From the NCBI RefSeq assembly GCF_002377945.1, contig NZ_DFQV01000017.1:95669-159668 (forward strand): a stretch of DNA of 64,000 nt, in the 5' to 3' direction. Positions 1-8,388 of the stretch are shown piece by piece; position 1 is the stretch's first letter; each line of letters opens with the position of its first letter. This DNA comes from Psychrobacter sp. UBA3480. GTDB lineage: Bacteria; Pseudomonadota; Gammaproteobacteria; Pseudomonadales; Moraxellaceae. The notes below the pieces were generated by a model that saw nothing but the letters and a program-made list of their open reading frames with translations, ran no database searches and was not told the origin of the DNA. The translations under genes and the position numbers were made by a program.

Positions 1-1114
1 CGCCATAGCTGTCTTCGATATGACCACGGACAGCAGCAAGTGCGTCGCCTGATAAGAACGTCGAATCAGTACGCATATAAGTAATATGACCCGCTTCATA
101 TAGACGCTGCGCCAAAATCATGGTTTTCTTAACAGAGAATCCTAAGCGCGTGCTAGCAGCCTGTTGCAAGGTCGAAGTAATAAACGGTGCGCTTGGACGC
201 GATTGCGTTGGTTTCTCTTCACGCTCTTTGACGATAAAGTCGCTTGCTTTGAGCACCTCTAACACTTTATCGGTTTGCTCTTTATTACCAAGCTTTAAAG
301 TTTTTCCACCTTGTTTGGTCGCCTCTAAGCGGATACCGATTTGCTCAGCGTCTGAGGTTTTTTTGGCTTTACCATTAGCAATGTGCGTGTCCGCATGAAT
401 CTGCCAGTATTCTTCTGGAATGAATGCGCGAATTTCATGCTCACGCTCAACGACCAAACGCATAGCGACTGACTGTACACGGCCTGCCGACAGTCCACGG
501 GCAATCTTTTGCCATAATAGTGGCGATACCATAAAGCCAACGACACGGTCCAAGAAGCGACGGGCTTGCTGTGCGTTCACGCGGTCAATGTCTAATTTCG
601 AAGGCTGTTTAAACGCACTTTGGATAGCTGACTTGGTAATCTCGTTAAAGACCACACGTTGATACTTGCTATCAGGGCCACCGATGACTTCTTTTAAATG
701 CCAAGCGATCGCTTCCCCTTCTCTATCCATATCCGTTGCTAGATAGATTTTGTCAGCGTCTTTGGCTAGTGCTTTAAGCTCTTTGATGACTTTGGTTTTG
801 TTTGGTAATACTTCGTAGACTGCTGCCCAATCATGCTCTGGATCTACACCCATGCGGCGCACCAGTGCTTGCTGCGCTTTTTCTTCTTTGGTCAGACTGT
901 CATCTTTTTTAGCGGTCGTTGCTTTCTTTGCGCTTTTGCTCGCACTGACCGGCAAATCACGGACGTGACCGATACTTGAGCGTACGATAAAGTCATCACC
1001 AAGGTATTTATTAATCGTTTTTGCCTTGGCTGGTGATTCTACAATCACCAAAGACTTACCTTTTGGGCTGTCCGCAGCTGGTGCTGGACTTTTTTTGGTT
1101 GTGGTTTTTGCCAT
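1..1114 (-). CDS. topA: DNA topoisomerase I, 5' part (3' end outside window)
   Basis: Type IA topoisomerase that relaxes negatively supercoiled DNA. The 371 visible codons begin with a short Lys/Ala/Pro leader, then the TOPRIM domain with [14 protein letters not shown], the acidic motif [12 protein letters not shown], and [14 protein letters not shown]. The active-site tyrosine lies in HITYMRTDS near residue 352. A Lys/Ser/Thr-rich insertion follows RDLP, as in E. coli TopA. The frame is open to base 1, so the C-terminal domains are missing because of the window edge, not because of a break. The ATG at 1114 is followed directly by conserved-type sequence. Family identity is clear from near-continuous similarity to E. 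coli TopA recalled from knowledge. Confidence 0.97.
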   Translation of the reverse strand, partial: MAKTTTKKSPAPAADSPKGKSLVIVESPAKAKTINKYLGDDFIVRSSIGHVRDLPVSASKSAKKATTAKKDDSLTKEEKAQQALVRRMGVDPEHDWAAVYEVLPNKTKVIKELKALAKDADKIYLATDMDREGEAIAWHLKEVIGGPDSKYQRVVFNEITKSAIQSAFKQPSKLDIDRVNAQQARRFLDRVVGFMVSPLLWQKIARGLSAGRVQSVAMRLVVEREHEIRAFIPEEYWQIHADTHIANGKAKKTSDAEQIGIRLEATKQGGKTLKLGNKEQTDKVLEVLKASDFIVKEREEKPTQSRPSAPFITSTLQQAASTRLGFSVKKTMILAQRLYEAGHITYMRTDSTFLSGDALAAVRGHIEDSYG

Positions 1115-1397
1115 GTTTGACGACACCATAATATAAGTAAATTAAAAGTAAGGTTAAATTCAGCAGCACGGCAATTTATGGAAGCGGATACTCATGGTTT
1201 GGCCATGGCTCAGCTATTTATAGTAATAATCGCTGCTGATAAAAAAGGTTATAAAACAAATAATAACCATAAAATAAAGATATAGTTATAAAGACGTTAC
1301 ACTGCTAAGCGTTAAACTGTCAACTTTAAATAATTTGAATATGACAAACCGCTTGCATATTGCCCTTTAATGGAGACGAAAAAACGCTTTACTAGGT

Positions 1398-1994
1398 TTA
1401 TGCTTGTTTTTGCATCTGTAGCGCCCACTTCTCAAGGTTTTCTTTGAGCACTAATAAGTCCGCTTCGATCCGTTTTTGATGATACGTTGGGTTAGATGCT
1501 GGACGTACATAAGCAATATCTTCCCAATAAATAATAATGCTATTGGCCTTGGTCAATAGACCTTTAACAAACGGCTCGATACTTACTGGCAAATCTAACG
1601 GCACTTGATCCAAGCTAAAATCAGTTTTTTTGACCGTCGGATTATTGCTGATTTGACTAGAACGAATCGCACTGGGAATAGTAAGCGTCTTATCATCTGT
1701 ACTGGTATCGACAAAACTGCTGTCTGGTCGCCACTGTCCATCAATCACTTGATAACGGGTATGCGGCAGTTTAGTGTCTTCAAATATCAGGCAGTACTGT
1801 CCAAGCATACCGCGGCCATACTCATTGTCACGGCCTTTGATCCAATCAGGGCACGAAACGAGTTTTGGATTGAGCTGTAGACGACGCGCGGTCATACGCA
1901 GCTTATCCAAACGCTGATCGATACCGTTCGGTTTGAGCGCCATCATACTCCCTAATACGAATAGTACAATGATAACGCCAATCAATGTTCCCAT
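1398..1994 (-). CDS. Small single-pass membrane protein, unknown function
   Basis: A 198-residue protein with one hydrophobic N-terminal segment (about residues 3-20, GTLIGVIIVLFVLGSMM), followed by a soluble domain probably facing the periplasm or membrane surface. It starts with a short basic stretch (DQRLDKLRMTARRLQLNP) and has two cysteines (SC near 48, YC near 68). No catalytic motif or named family is recognised. It lies downstream of and in the same direction as nothing close: topA is also on the minus strand but starts 283 bp away. The gene looks intact, with codon use like its neighbours. It is probably a conserved Moraxellaceae protein found beside topA, but that is a recollection, not shown here. 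Confidence 0.8.
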   Translation of the reverse strand: MGTLIGVIIVLFVLGSMMALKPNGIDQRLDKLRMTARRLQLNPKLVSCPDWIKGRDNEYGRGMLGQYCLIFEDTKLPHTRYQVIDGQWRPDSSFVDTSTDDKTLTIPSAIRSSQISNNPTVKKTDFSLDQVPLDLPVSIEPFVKGLLTKANSIIIYWEDIAYVRPASNPTYHQKRIEADLLVLKENLEKWALQMQKQA

Positions 1995-2351
1995 GATGGT
2001 CTGGCCTTTTGACTAAATGAAAAAGATACTAAGAGATATAGCGGTAAATATCGCTAATGAACCGTTATTTATAAATAGTACATATAGTTTTGCGATTAGT
2101 ACGATAATAAACAACGATATATAAGGGCTTATAATGAGCACGAACCATTAAAAATCAAGCGTTGTCGTCCAATCGCGGTGCAACAGGTGCTTTTAAAGCA
2201 TATGACAATTTAGCAAGTTACACTATTAAATCAGCTATTTAGCGTATACAAACTTACTGAGTACAGTACACTATAAAAACCAGATGCGAAAAGTGGTCAG
2301 TTCAAAAAAGTGCTATGATAAACCATAATTTTAAACGCGCGCAGGTTTATT
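1995..2351. other. Intergenic stretch between divergent genes
   Basis: 357 bp between two divergently transcribed genes, AT-rich, expected to hold both promoters. No RNA gene, repeat or convincing operator was seen. The 3' end, before the lipoprotein gene, lacks a strong Shine-Dalgarno sequence. Confidence 0.5.
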
Positions 2352-2891
2352 ATGAATTATCTTATTGAGTCAAACTCATCGGGCGCTTATCACGCTCGCA
2401 AGCTGATGAGTAAAGTCATGAGCAAAACAGGCATGAGCCTATCGCTACTTGGCGCGGTCGTACTGACATTATCAGGCTGTGCCACGACTCAGAGCCTAAC
2501 CCCGCAGCAGTGTCAAAGCAGCAACTGGCAAGAAGTCGGCTACACTGATGGCTCGCAAGGACGTTCTGGTGCCTACTTCGGTCACTATACCAATAGCTGC
2601 GCCAGTGTCGGCGGTGCTAGCCCTAACCGTATCCAATGGGAGCAAGGCCGTCAACAAGGTCTCAAAAACTACTGTACTGAATTGAATGCTTATAAGCTCG
2701 GTCGCGAAGGCTATGACTGGCAACCTGTCTGTCCGTTAGAAGGTATTGAGAAGTTAGAAGAAGCTTACTCTCAAGGGCGCTACTACTATATTCGCCAACG
2801 TGATCTCGACTACTTACGCTCACCTTACCCATTTGGCTACAGACATGCAGGTTTCGGTTACGGCTATCGTCCGTTTGGCTATGGCTGGTAA
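2352..2891 (+). CDS. DUF2799-type lipoprotein
   Basis: Probable outer-membrane lipoprotein. A hydrophobic segment (SLLGAVVLTLSGC) ends in a lipobox with Cys43. The mature part has short repeats of the type GYTDGSQGRSG..., WEQGRQQGLKNYC, GREGYDW and AYSQGRYYY, which is the pattern of DUF2799 proteins, and ends in an aromatic Gly-Tyr-Phe-rich tail (RHAGFGYGYRPFGYGW). As written the signal peptide has an unusually long n-region of about 27 residues; in-frame ATGs at 2406, 2418 and 2433 would give a normal lipoprotein signal. None has a clear ribosome binding site, so the start is uncertain. Function is unknown. Confidence 0.8.
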   Translation: MNYLIESNSSGAYHARKLMSKVMSKTGMSLSLLGAVVLTLSGCATTQSLTPQQCQSSNWQEVGYTDGSQGRSGAYFGHYTNSCASVGGASPNRIQWEQGRQQGLKNYCTELNAYKLGREGYDWQPVCPLEGIEKLEEAYSQGRYYYIRQRDLDYLRSPYPFGYRHAGFGYGYRPFGYGW

Positions 2892-2898
2892 AAAAAGA

Positions 2899-2928
2899 AA
2901 ACCTCACTAACGACTTAATTTGAGGTTT
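2899..2928 (+). terminator. Weak hairpin after the DUF2799 gene
   Basis: Inverted arms AAACCTCA and TGAGGTTT (8 bp) with a 14-nt loop, 8 bases after the stop codon. No long T-run follows, so termination is only a guess. Confidence 0.35.
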
Positions 2929-2957
2929 AAGTAGTTAATGAGGTTGGAGAAAATTTT

Positions 2958-3041
2958 ATTATTTTAATTGTTTTTATTATAGCGGTGCTGGTTGTATTAC
3001 TGGTCGGGCTATTGATTTATCTAGCCAGTTTTCTAATATAA
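2958..3041 (+). CDS. Possible single-helix microprotein with non-ATG start
   Basis: An open frame of about 27 codons encodes an almost pure transmembrane helix (IVFIIAVLVVLLVGLLIYLA) ending SFLI and TAA. A good Shine-Dalgarno-like GGAGA (2946-2950) stands 7 bases before ATT codons at 2958 and 2961, but there is no ATG, GTG or TTG at the right place. ATT starts are known but rare. It could be a small membrane protein with a rare start, a decayed gene, or chance. The composition is unlike the surrounding non-coding DNA, which is why it is listed. Confidence 0.25.
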   Translation: MILIVFIIAVLVVLLVGLLIYLASFLI

Positions 3042-3100
3042 AGTCAAAGCTACTAGCACTAACTCACTATTATTAAGCTCTTAGAGATTTAGCTACTAAG

Positions 3101-3502
3101 CTATTCATTCACAAATGCGATTTTGGTCAGTCCAGCATTACTTGCGGCTGCTAAGACTTGAGCAACCGTATCGTACTTGCCTTCTTTATCCGCACGTAAC
3201 TGTACCGCTGGATTCTTACCAGTCGCGCCTTGTTGCTGCAAGCGTGTCTCTAACTCTTCCATACTGATTGGGTCGCTATCCCAGAATATTCCCGCGTCCT
3301 TATCAATGCTGACTTGAATCGCTTCTGGCGGCGTTTCATTGAGCGCTGCACTAGTCTCTGGCAAATCTAAAGGCACCGTCGGATTCAGCACGGTCGCTGT
3401 CAATAAAAATATAATCATCAATACCAGCATGATATCGATCAGCGGAATGAGGTTCATCTCATCCATGCTTCGTACGTCATCATCACCCAATTGAAATGCC
3501 AT
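3101..3502 (-). CDS. exbD: ExbD, energy-transducing inner-membrane protein
   Basis: Component of the TonB-ExbB-ExbD motor that uses the proton gradient to power outer-membrane receptors. The 133-residue protein has one transmembrane helix (about 17-37) carrying the conserved functional Asp23 in LIDIMLVLMIIF, then a periplasmic domain (ExbD/TolR family) ending KIAFVNE. The ATG at 3502 is preceded by GAGAGTAACT; an upstream in-frame TTG at 3514 would place the ribosome binding site inside the gene and is rejected. It is the last of tonB-exbB-exbD, 156 bp after exbB. TolR is the alternative, but the tonB neighbour and the Fur-like box favour ExbD. Confidence 0.92.
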   Translation of the reverse strand: MAFQLGDDDVRSMDEMNLIPLIDIMLVLMIIFLLTATVLNPTVPLDLPETSAALNETPPEAIQVSIDKDAGIFWDSDPISMEELETRLQQQGATGKNPAVQLRADKEGKYDTVAQVLAAASNAGLTKIAFVNE

Positions 3503-3658
3503 AGTTACTCTCAATGCTTTTAGTTATTTTCACACAGCCAAGCCGTTTTTTGACGGTTTTTCGACTTGTCGTTTGAGCCTTTACAGACCTAGCGCTTGCA
3601 GCCTTAATGTTTACGGACCTAACGTTTACAAAATCAGTATCTGTAGAACTAGTACTAT

Positions 3659-4348
3659 CTATAGCTGCTTTGGCACAGAATTACTGTAGTTATTGGTATG
3701 CTGCGTCTCACTCGTCGTTGAACGACTGCTGGGTGCAGCATGCACTTGAGAGACGCTAGTAGCATGGCTCGCAGTTACCTTGGTAGTATCCACAAGACCC
3801 GTTGATTGCGCCAATAAATCATGCGCTCTGTCGTTGGCTTGATACATTATGCGTCGATTGATACGTACTGCAAGGTTGTAAAACACCACGGCTGGAATCG
3901 CTACTGCAATACCAAGACCTGTCATAATCAATGCTTCACCGACTGGTCCTGCAACCTGTCCCAATCCTGCCTGACCACTCATACCGATGTTGTGCAAGGC
4001 ATGGAAAATACCCCATACCGTACCAAACAAGCCAATGAACGGTGCAATCGCTGCCGTCGTGCCAAGAATTGGCAGACCGCGCTCACTAGCAAAACGATAG
4101 CGACCGATGTGCTTGAGTAAAGTTTGCTCAGTCACCAAACGGCGTGTGGCAGCATCAGTACCAACCAAATCAGACTGTCTGGCTTGTAATTGCTGACTCA
4201 AATCATCTGCTACATTGGTCGCCAGTTTGCGGCTTTGCAATACGCGGACGATACCTGTCACCCAAGAGAGAATAGATAACGCAAGCAACAAAAAGAACAA
4301 CGTTTTCGTCACCATGTCGCTGATCTGCCAGTATTGCATAAAGTCCAT
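3659..4348 (-). CDS. exbB: ExbB, proton-channel subunit of the TonB motor
   Basis: MotA/TolQ/ExbB-family inner-membrane protein of 229 residues with three predicted helices: about 10-32 (TKTLFFLLLALSILSWVTGI), about 105-125 (APFIGLFGTVWGIFHAL) and about 145-170 (ALIMTGLGIAVAIPAVVFYNLA). The C-terminal 50 residues are Ser/Thr-rich and poorly conserved. An AAGGAG 6 bases before the ATG at 4348 decides the start; an ATG at 4375 has no such site and is rejected. The gene follows tonB by 108 bp and precedes exbD on the same strand, giving a complete TonB energising set. Confidence 0.93.
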   Translation of the reverse strand: MDFMQYWQISDMVTKTLFFLLLALSILSWVTGIVRVLQSRKLATNVADDLSQQLQARQSDLVGTDAATRRLVTEQTLLKHIGRYRFASERGLPILGTTAAIAPFIGLFGTVWGIFHALHNIGMSGQAGLGQVAGPVGEALIMTGLGIAVAIPAVVFYNLAVRINRRIMYQANDRAHDLLAQSTGLVDTTKVTASHATSVSQVHAAPSSRSTTSETQHTNNYSNSVPKQL

Positions 4349-4456
4349 GTCAGACTCCTTAAGGTGTAATGCCATTACATGATACTGAGGTAAATATCAT
4401 GTTTAGTTTTATAATGAAAAGTGATTAATAGATACGTTGTTATAAAGTATGAGCTA

Positions 4457-5416
4457 TCAAGGAACCGCGTAACTGATCGGTAGGGTCACATCACCTACCA
4501 CAGGTACGCCATTCTTAGTAAAGGGTTTGAACTTGCCAGATCGCACTTGACGTCGGGCTTCTTTGTCTACTAGCGGATTACCTGATGATTGAGCAACGCG
4601 CACGTTATCGATACCGCCTTGCTTGTTGACTCGTAATACCAAGACAACGTTGAGCGTATCACCAGAACGGGCTCTACGTGCGGCGCGCTCAGGGAAACTA
4701 AAGTTTGGCGCAGATGCCCAGTTGGCTGAGCTGGCAGTAAAGCTCACAGGCTCATTACTCTGTGCTAAAGCAGCTGCTGCTTCTGCCTCAGCTCTTGCTT
4801 GTGCAGCGGCGGCCTCTGCGGCAGCCTTCGCTTGAGCGGCAGCTTTTGCATCAGCGACCCTCTTGGCCTCTTGCTCTGCCCTAGCTTGCGCCTCTTGCTC
4901 AGCTTTTCTGGCTTGACGCTCTGATTCAGCTTGGGCAGCTGCTTTGCGCTGTGCTTCAACTGCTGAGTTATCAACCTTTGGTTTCGGTAGCGGCTCTTTT
5001 GGGGCTACTTTTTGATTGGTATCAGGACGAGGCTTTTCTGACGCTATCACAGGCGTCACTTTCGGCTCTATATTTTTTACAACAGGCTCTTTTGGTTTTA
5101 CTGGTGTCTCTGTTGGTTGTTTAACCGCCTCTTTAGGCGTTGGTTCAGGTTGCGGCGCTGGCTGAACTTGTACCTCAGGCTGTACTTCTTTTTTTGCTGT
5201 GACTGTTTGTTTTTCTACTTCAGTTGAGACCGTTTTTGCCGGTAATGACACAAACTTTATCTCAAGTGGTGACATCTCTTTTTTTGGCTCAGGTTTGAGT
5301 TCAGGCGTTTTTATTGCCACTAGTGCAATTGCGGCAAGCACATGGAGTCCTAGTACTGCAACAATAGCTAGCAATAACGACTTAAGTGGTGGCGCGTCTA
5401 AATCCGTTGAACTCAT
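4457..5416 (-). CDS. tonB: TonB energy transducer
   Basis: TonB spans the periplasm and passes energy from ExbB-ExbD to receptors. The 319-residue protein has an N-terminal membrane anchor (about 12-35, SLLLAIVAVLGLHVLAAIAL), a Pro/Lys/Glu-rich rigid region (about 40-140), an Ala/Glu/Arg-rich stretch likely to form a coiled coil (about 150-220), and a C-terminal TonB domain (about 230-319) with PERAARRARSG, VNKQGGIDNVRVAQSSG and KEARRQVRSGKFKPF. TolA shares the Ala-rich coil, but the C-terminal domain is of TonB type. A Fur-like box lies 48-66 bp upstream. It is first of a probable tonB-exbB-exbD operon. Confidence 0.93.
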   Translation of the reverse strand: MSSTDLDAPPLKSLLLAIVAVLGLHVLAAIALVAIKTPELKPEPKKEMSPLEIKFVSLPAKTVSTEVEKQTVTAKKEVQPEVQVQPAPQPEPTPKEAVKQPTETPVKPKEPVVKNIEPKVTPVIASEKPRPDTNQKVAPKEPLPKPKVDNSAVEAQRKAAAQAESERQARKAEQEAQARAEQEAKRVADAKAAAQAKAAAEAAAAQARAEAEAAAALAQSNEPVSFTASSANWASAPNFSFPERAARRARSGDTLNVVLVLRVNKQGGIDNVRVAQSSGNPLVDKEARRQVRSGKFKPFTKNGVPVVGDVTLPISYAVP

Positions 5417-5463
5417 AACAGCCTAATGTTTATTACTCAGAGTAGAATGGCGTAGATAATAAT

Positions 5464-5482
5464 GCAAACGATAATTATTATC
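5464..5482 (-). promoter_or_regulatory. Fur-like box upstream of tonB
   Basis: GATAATTATTATC (5470-5482) is a near-match to the inner part of the Fur consensus GATAATGATAATCATTATC. It lies about 50 bp upstream of the tonB start, as expected for iron repression. Motif match by eye only. Confidence 0.6.
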
Positions 5483-5668
5483 AATAATAATTTACAATAT
5501 TTTCGCTATTTAATACATCTCTGACACATGGCATTGCTTAGTAGTTTTACCTCTCAGAACGCTCATTTCTATGAACGTTCCTTACTTCTATACTTCACTA
5601 CTATGAATCTTATCTTTACATCAAATGAGACGTTGCCTTTAATATAGCAAGTACTGTTAATAAAAACC

Positions 5669-5690
5669 ATTATCATTTATATTGATAATG
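5669..5690. promoter_or_regulatory. Possible Fur-type palindrome in the tonB/fatB intergenic region
   Basis: CATTATCA and TGATAATG face each other across 6 bases. GATAAT hexamers are the building block of Fur sites, but the spacing is not the classical 19-mer. The site would suit the plus-strand ABC importer genes, now separated from it by the 170-bp element at 5780-5949. Confidence 0.4.
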
Positions 5691-5779
5691 AGTCTCAACT
5701 ACTTTATTATAACGTCTGCCTTGTCTACTCATACTATTTTATAAAAACTATTCGTATAAAAAATTAGTGAGTGGTACTA

Positions 5780-5949
5780 GGGCGTGTCCTCATTTTAAAA
5801 ATGGTGATAAAAATGAGATAAATTGCCGTCAAACGAGGAAAATAGTGCAGATAATATCGAGATATTGACCAACTATTTGACGATGTTTGGCAAAATTTAG
5901 CTGTTTTTAGCCCATTTAGAGGATACTCGTTTGAATTGAGGACACGCCC
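5780..5949 (+). mobile_element. 170-bp TA-flanked miniature element, copy 1
   Basis: Non-coding element with 13-14 bp perfect inverted ends (GGGCGTGTCCTCA ... TGAGGACACGCCC), flanked on both sides by TA, which is consistent with a TA target duplication. A second copy at 26622-26791 lies in the opposite orientation and differs at only about 3 positions by eye. It encodes no transposase, so it is MITE-like, and would need a transposase supplied from elsewhere in the genome. TA duplication and ends beginning GGG suggest an IS5/IS427-like or IS630-like parent; this is inference. Confidence 0.85.
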
Positions 5950-6072
5950 TAAGTAGACTATTTATTTTATGCTTTTTATCTTAAGCATCTTTCAGATTTA
6001 ACATTTTAGCGTCATTCATTTGCAATTATTTTAGACAATTGCTTAAACATTTTTTGATAGACCGAGTTCATT

Positions 6073-7125
6073 ATGCTGACACCTTTATTATCTAGCAGAT
6101 CTACCGCCTCTTTTTTTAAACGTCCATTACTGACTGCTGCCATGACAGCGTTATTAGCTACGGTAGTGGCAGGATGTAGCTCGCCTGAATCTAATGACTC
6201 TGAGCCAGCAGACGCCAAAACCGAAAACCCAACGGCTGATGAATCACAGAACGTTGCCAATAATGACGCTGTATCTGCTGAGAAAATCATGGTCAATACC
6301 GTAAAAGGTGATGTTGAGCTGGCTATGAACCCATCGCCACTTGTCGTTTATGACATGACGTTGATGCAAGATTTGGCGGCGCTAGATGTGGCGGTCGATG
6401 GTATGCCTGGTGGTCTATTGCTAAAGAATCTACACTCAGAGACGCAACCTGATCCAAAATCGGTAGGTACTGTGTTTGAGCCGGATCTTGAAGCGTTAAA
6501 TGCAATGCAGCCGCAAGCTATTTTGGTCGGTTCACGTATGGCAGAAAAATACGACGAGCTATCAAGTATCGCGCCGACATTGGACATGAGTATTGATACA
6601 GCCAATATCTATGAATCAAGCAAGCAGCGCCTGCATGATTTAGGTGCATTATTTGGTAAAAGCGATCAAGCCGCTAAGCTACAACAGAACATCGATGGAC
6701 TCATCACTGAGACCAAGAGTCTAACAAAAGAAAATAAAGGCACTGGCCTAGTCGTCATGGTCAATGGCAATAAAATGTCAGCCTATGGTGACAAATCTCG
6801 CTATGGTTTTATCCATACTGTGTTAGGTGTGCCGATGGCAGATGACAAAATTGCTGATGCGCCTCATGGTCAGCCGATATCGTTTGAATACATCCAAAAA
6901 GCCAATCCAGATTGGTTATTTGTCATCGACCGTAGTGCTGCAATTGGTGAAGACGGTATTGGTGCCAAGGCCGTATTAGACAATCCATTGGTTGCCCAGA
7001 GCAATGCATGGAGTAAGCAGCAAGTGGTTTATCTGAGCCCAGACTCTTACTTAGCATTTGGCGGCTACTACCAGTGGATGCAAGATCTAACGACGATCAA
7101 AGATGCTTTTACTAACGCTAAATAA
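6073..7125 (+). CDS. Siderophore ABC importer, substrate-binding lipoprotein (FatB/VctP type)
   Basis: Captures a ferric siderophore in the periplasm for the permease encoded downstream. The 350-residue protein has a signal peptide with lipobox VVAGC (Cys35), an acidic Ser/Asn/Glu linker typical of lipoproteins, and a type III (helical-backbone) binding fold with NPSPLVVYDMTLMQDLAAL, PDLEALNAMQPQAILVG, SRYGFIHTVLGVP and NPDWLFVIDR. This matches the FatB/CeuE/VctP/YclQ group that binds catecholate-type or petrobactin-like siderophores. First of four co-directional importer genes. The upstream promoter region contains a miniature element. The exact siderophore cannot be read from the sequence. 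Confidence 0.87.
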   Translation: MLTPLLSSRSTASFFKRPLLTAAMTALLATVVAGCSSPESNDSEPADAKTENPTADESQNVANNDAVSAEKIMVNTVKGDVELAMNPSPLVVYDMTLMQDLAALDVAVDGMPGGLLLKNLHSETQPDPKSVGTVFEPDLEALNAMQPQAILVGSRMAEKYDELSSIAPTLDMSIDTANIYESSKQRLHDLGALFGKSDQAAKLQQNIDGLITETKSLTKENKGTGLVVMVNGNKMSAYGDKSRYGFIHTVLGVPMADDKIADAPHGQPISFEYIQKANPDWLFVIDRSAAIGEDGIGAKAVLDNPLVAQSNAWSKQQVVYLSPDSYLAFGGYYQWMQDLTTIKDAFTNAK

Positions 7126-7206
7126 TGTCGTTGCTTATAAAAACGATTATTGCACAAGTAGGTACTATTACCGTTAACCCTGCTCATTTTTCAGCCAGTA
7201 GAGATT

Positions 7207-8292
7207 ATGTCGTTATTTTCACACCGTACTCATGCTAGGCTCAAATCCAGTACTGCTCCATCAGCGTCAAGCTGGCAGAGCGGTACTGGCAATGCGTTAC
7301 ATCGACGTACTGTCATACCACCGTGGTTCATCAATACAGCAAGCCTCATTCTTATGGGGCTTTTGGTGTTATTGAGCTTATCTATTGGTGTGGCTGACTT
7401 TTCGTGGTCAGGTATCTTGCAGAGCCTGCTGACTCAGAGTGCCAACTCCGATAGCTCATTACTATTGGTTAGCCGTATACCGCGTACCATCGCCATTATT
7501 TTGACTGGTATTGCAATGGCAGTGGCTGGGATGATTATCCAAGTAGTGCTAAAAAACCGCTTTGTAGAGCCTTCTATGGTTGGTGCGACTCAGAGTGCTG
7601 CACTTGGTTTATTGGTGGTCAGTCTGCTGTTCCCTGCCAGTGCCCTTATTGTCAAAATGGGCGTGGCAACCATCGCTGCCGTCTTTGGCATGATGCTATT
7701 TATGCTGCTCATTCACCGCATTCCGCCTACTGATTTTTTGATGATTCCGCTGATTGGCATTGTCTTTGGCGGTATTATTGAAGCCGTCACTACCTTTATC
7801 GCCTATCAAACCGAATCGCTACAGATGCTCAGTGTTTGGCAGTTTGGGGATTTTTCAGGCGTATTAGCAGGGCGCTATGAGCTGCTGTGGCTCACGGGTG
7901 GACTGTGTGTATTGGCCTATATTATTGCTGACAAGCTGACAATCGTTGGTTTGGGTGACAATATCGCCTTAAACTTGGGTATCAGTAAGCGTCAAGTCAC
8001 TTGGATTGGTGTGGGCATGGTAGCCATGATGAGCGCTGTCGTGGTCCTGACCGTAGGCATGATTCCTTTTATTGGGCTGGTCGTGCCAAACATTGTGAGC
8101 CGTCTAATGGGAGATAAGTTGCGTCGCAGCTTGCCAGCAGTTGCCCTACTTGGTGCTTCAGCTGTGTTGCTATGCGATATTATCGGGCGCTCTATTCGCT
8201 ATCCATTTGAAGTGCCAGTCGCCACTATTTTTGGTGTGGTTGGTACAGTGCTGTTTTTATGGCTGTTATTACGTGCACCAGCTGAGCAGTAG
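7207..8292 (+). CDS. Siderophore ABC importer permease 1 (FecCD family, FatD/VctD type)
   Basis: Integral membrane half-permease of 361 residues, FecCD family (BtuC fold) with about nine hydrophobic segments from residue 48 on. Family marks are SRIPRTIAIILTGIAMAVAGMIIQ, the loop FVEPSMVGATQSAALG, GFNIGL-like GDNIALNLGIS and the C-terminal MIPFIGLVVPNIVSRLMGDK that contacts the ATPase. An extra N-terminal tail of about 40 polar residues (Ser/Ala/Thr-rich) is longer than usual; an internal start cannot be excluded but no better site was seen. It lies 81 bp after the binding-protein gene. Confidence 0.88.
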   Translation: MSLFSHRTHARLKSSTAPSASSWQSGTGNALHRRTVIPPWFINTASLILMGLLVLLSLSIGVADFSWSGILQSLLTQSANSDSSLLLVSRIPRTIAIILTGIAMAVAGMIIQVVLKNRFVEPSMVGATQSAALGLLVVSLLFPASALIVKMGVATIAAVFGMMLFMLLIHRIPPTDFLMIPLIGIVFGGIIEAVTTFIAYQTESLQMLSVWQFGDFSGVLAGRYELLWLTGGLCVLAYIIADKLTIVGLGDNIALNLGISKRQVTWIGVGMVAMMSAVVVLTVGMIPFIGLVVPNIVSRLMGDKLRRSLPAVALLGASAVLLCDIIGRSIRYPFEVPVATIFGVVGTVLFLWLLLRAPAEQ

Positions 8293-8388
8293 CACTATGT
8301 TTACTAACTGTGTATTAATTTTCAACACTCACTTACCGTCGTTCATTTTTTGCCTTATTAGATAAGCTTGGCACCATAGGATTTTTGT

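Larger units (their letters stand above)
5417..6072. other. 656-bp region between divergent tonB and importer operons
   Basis: Holds the Fur-like sites at 5464-5482 and 5669-5690 and the inserted 170-bp element at 5780-5949. The remaining 120 bp before the importer genes are AT-rich; GCAATT and AATTGC (6022-6042) form a short imperfect palindrome. No gene seen. Confidence 0.6.
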
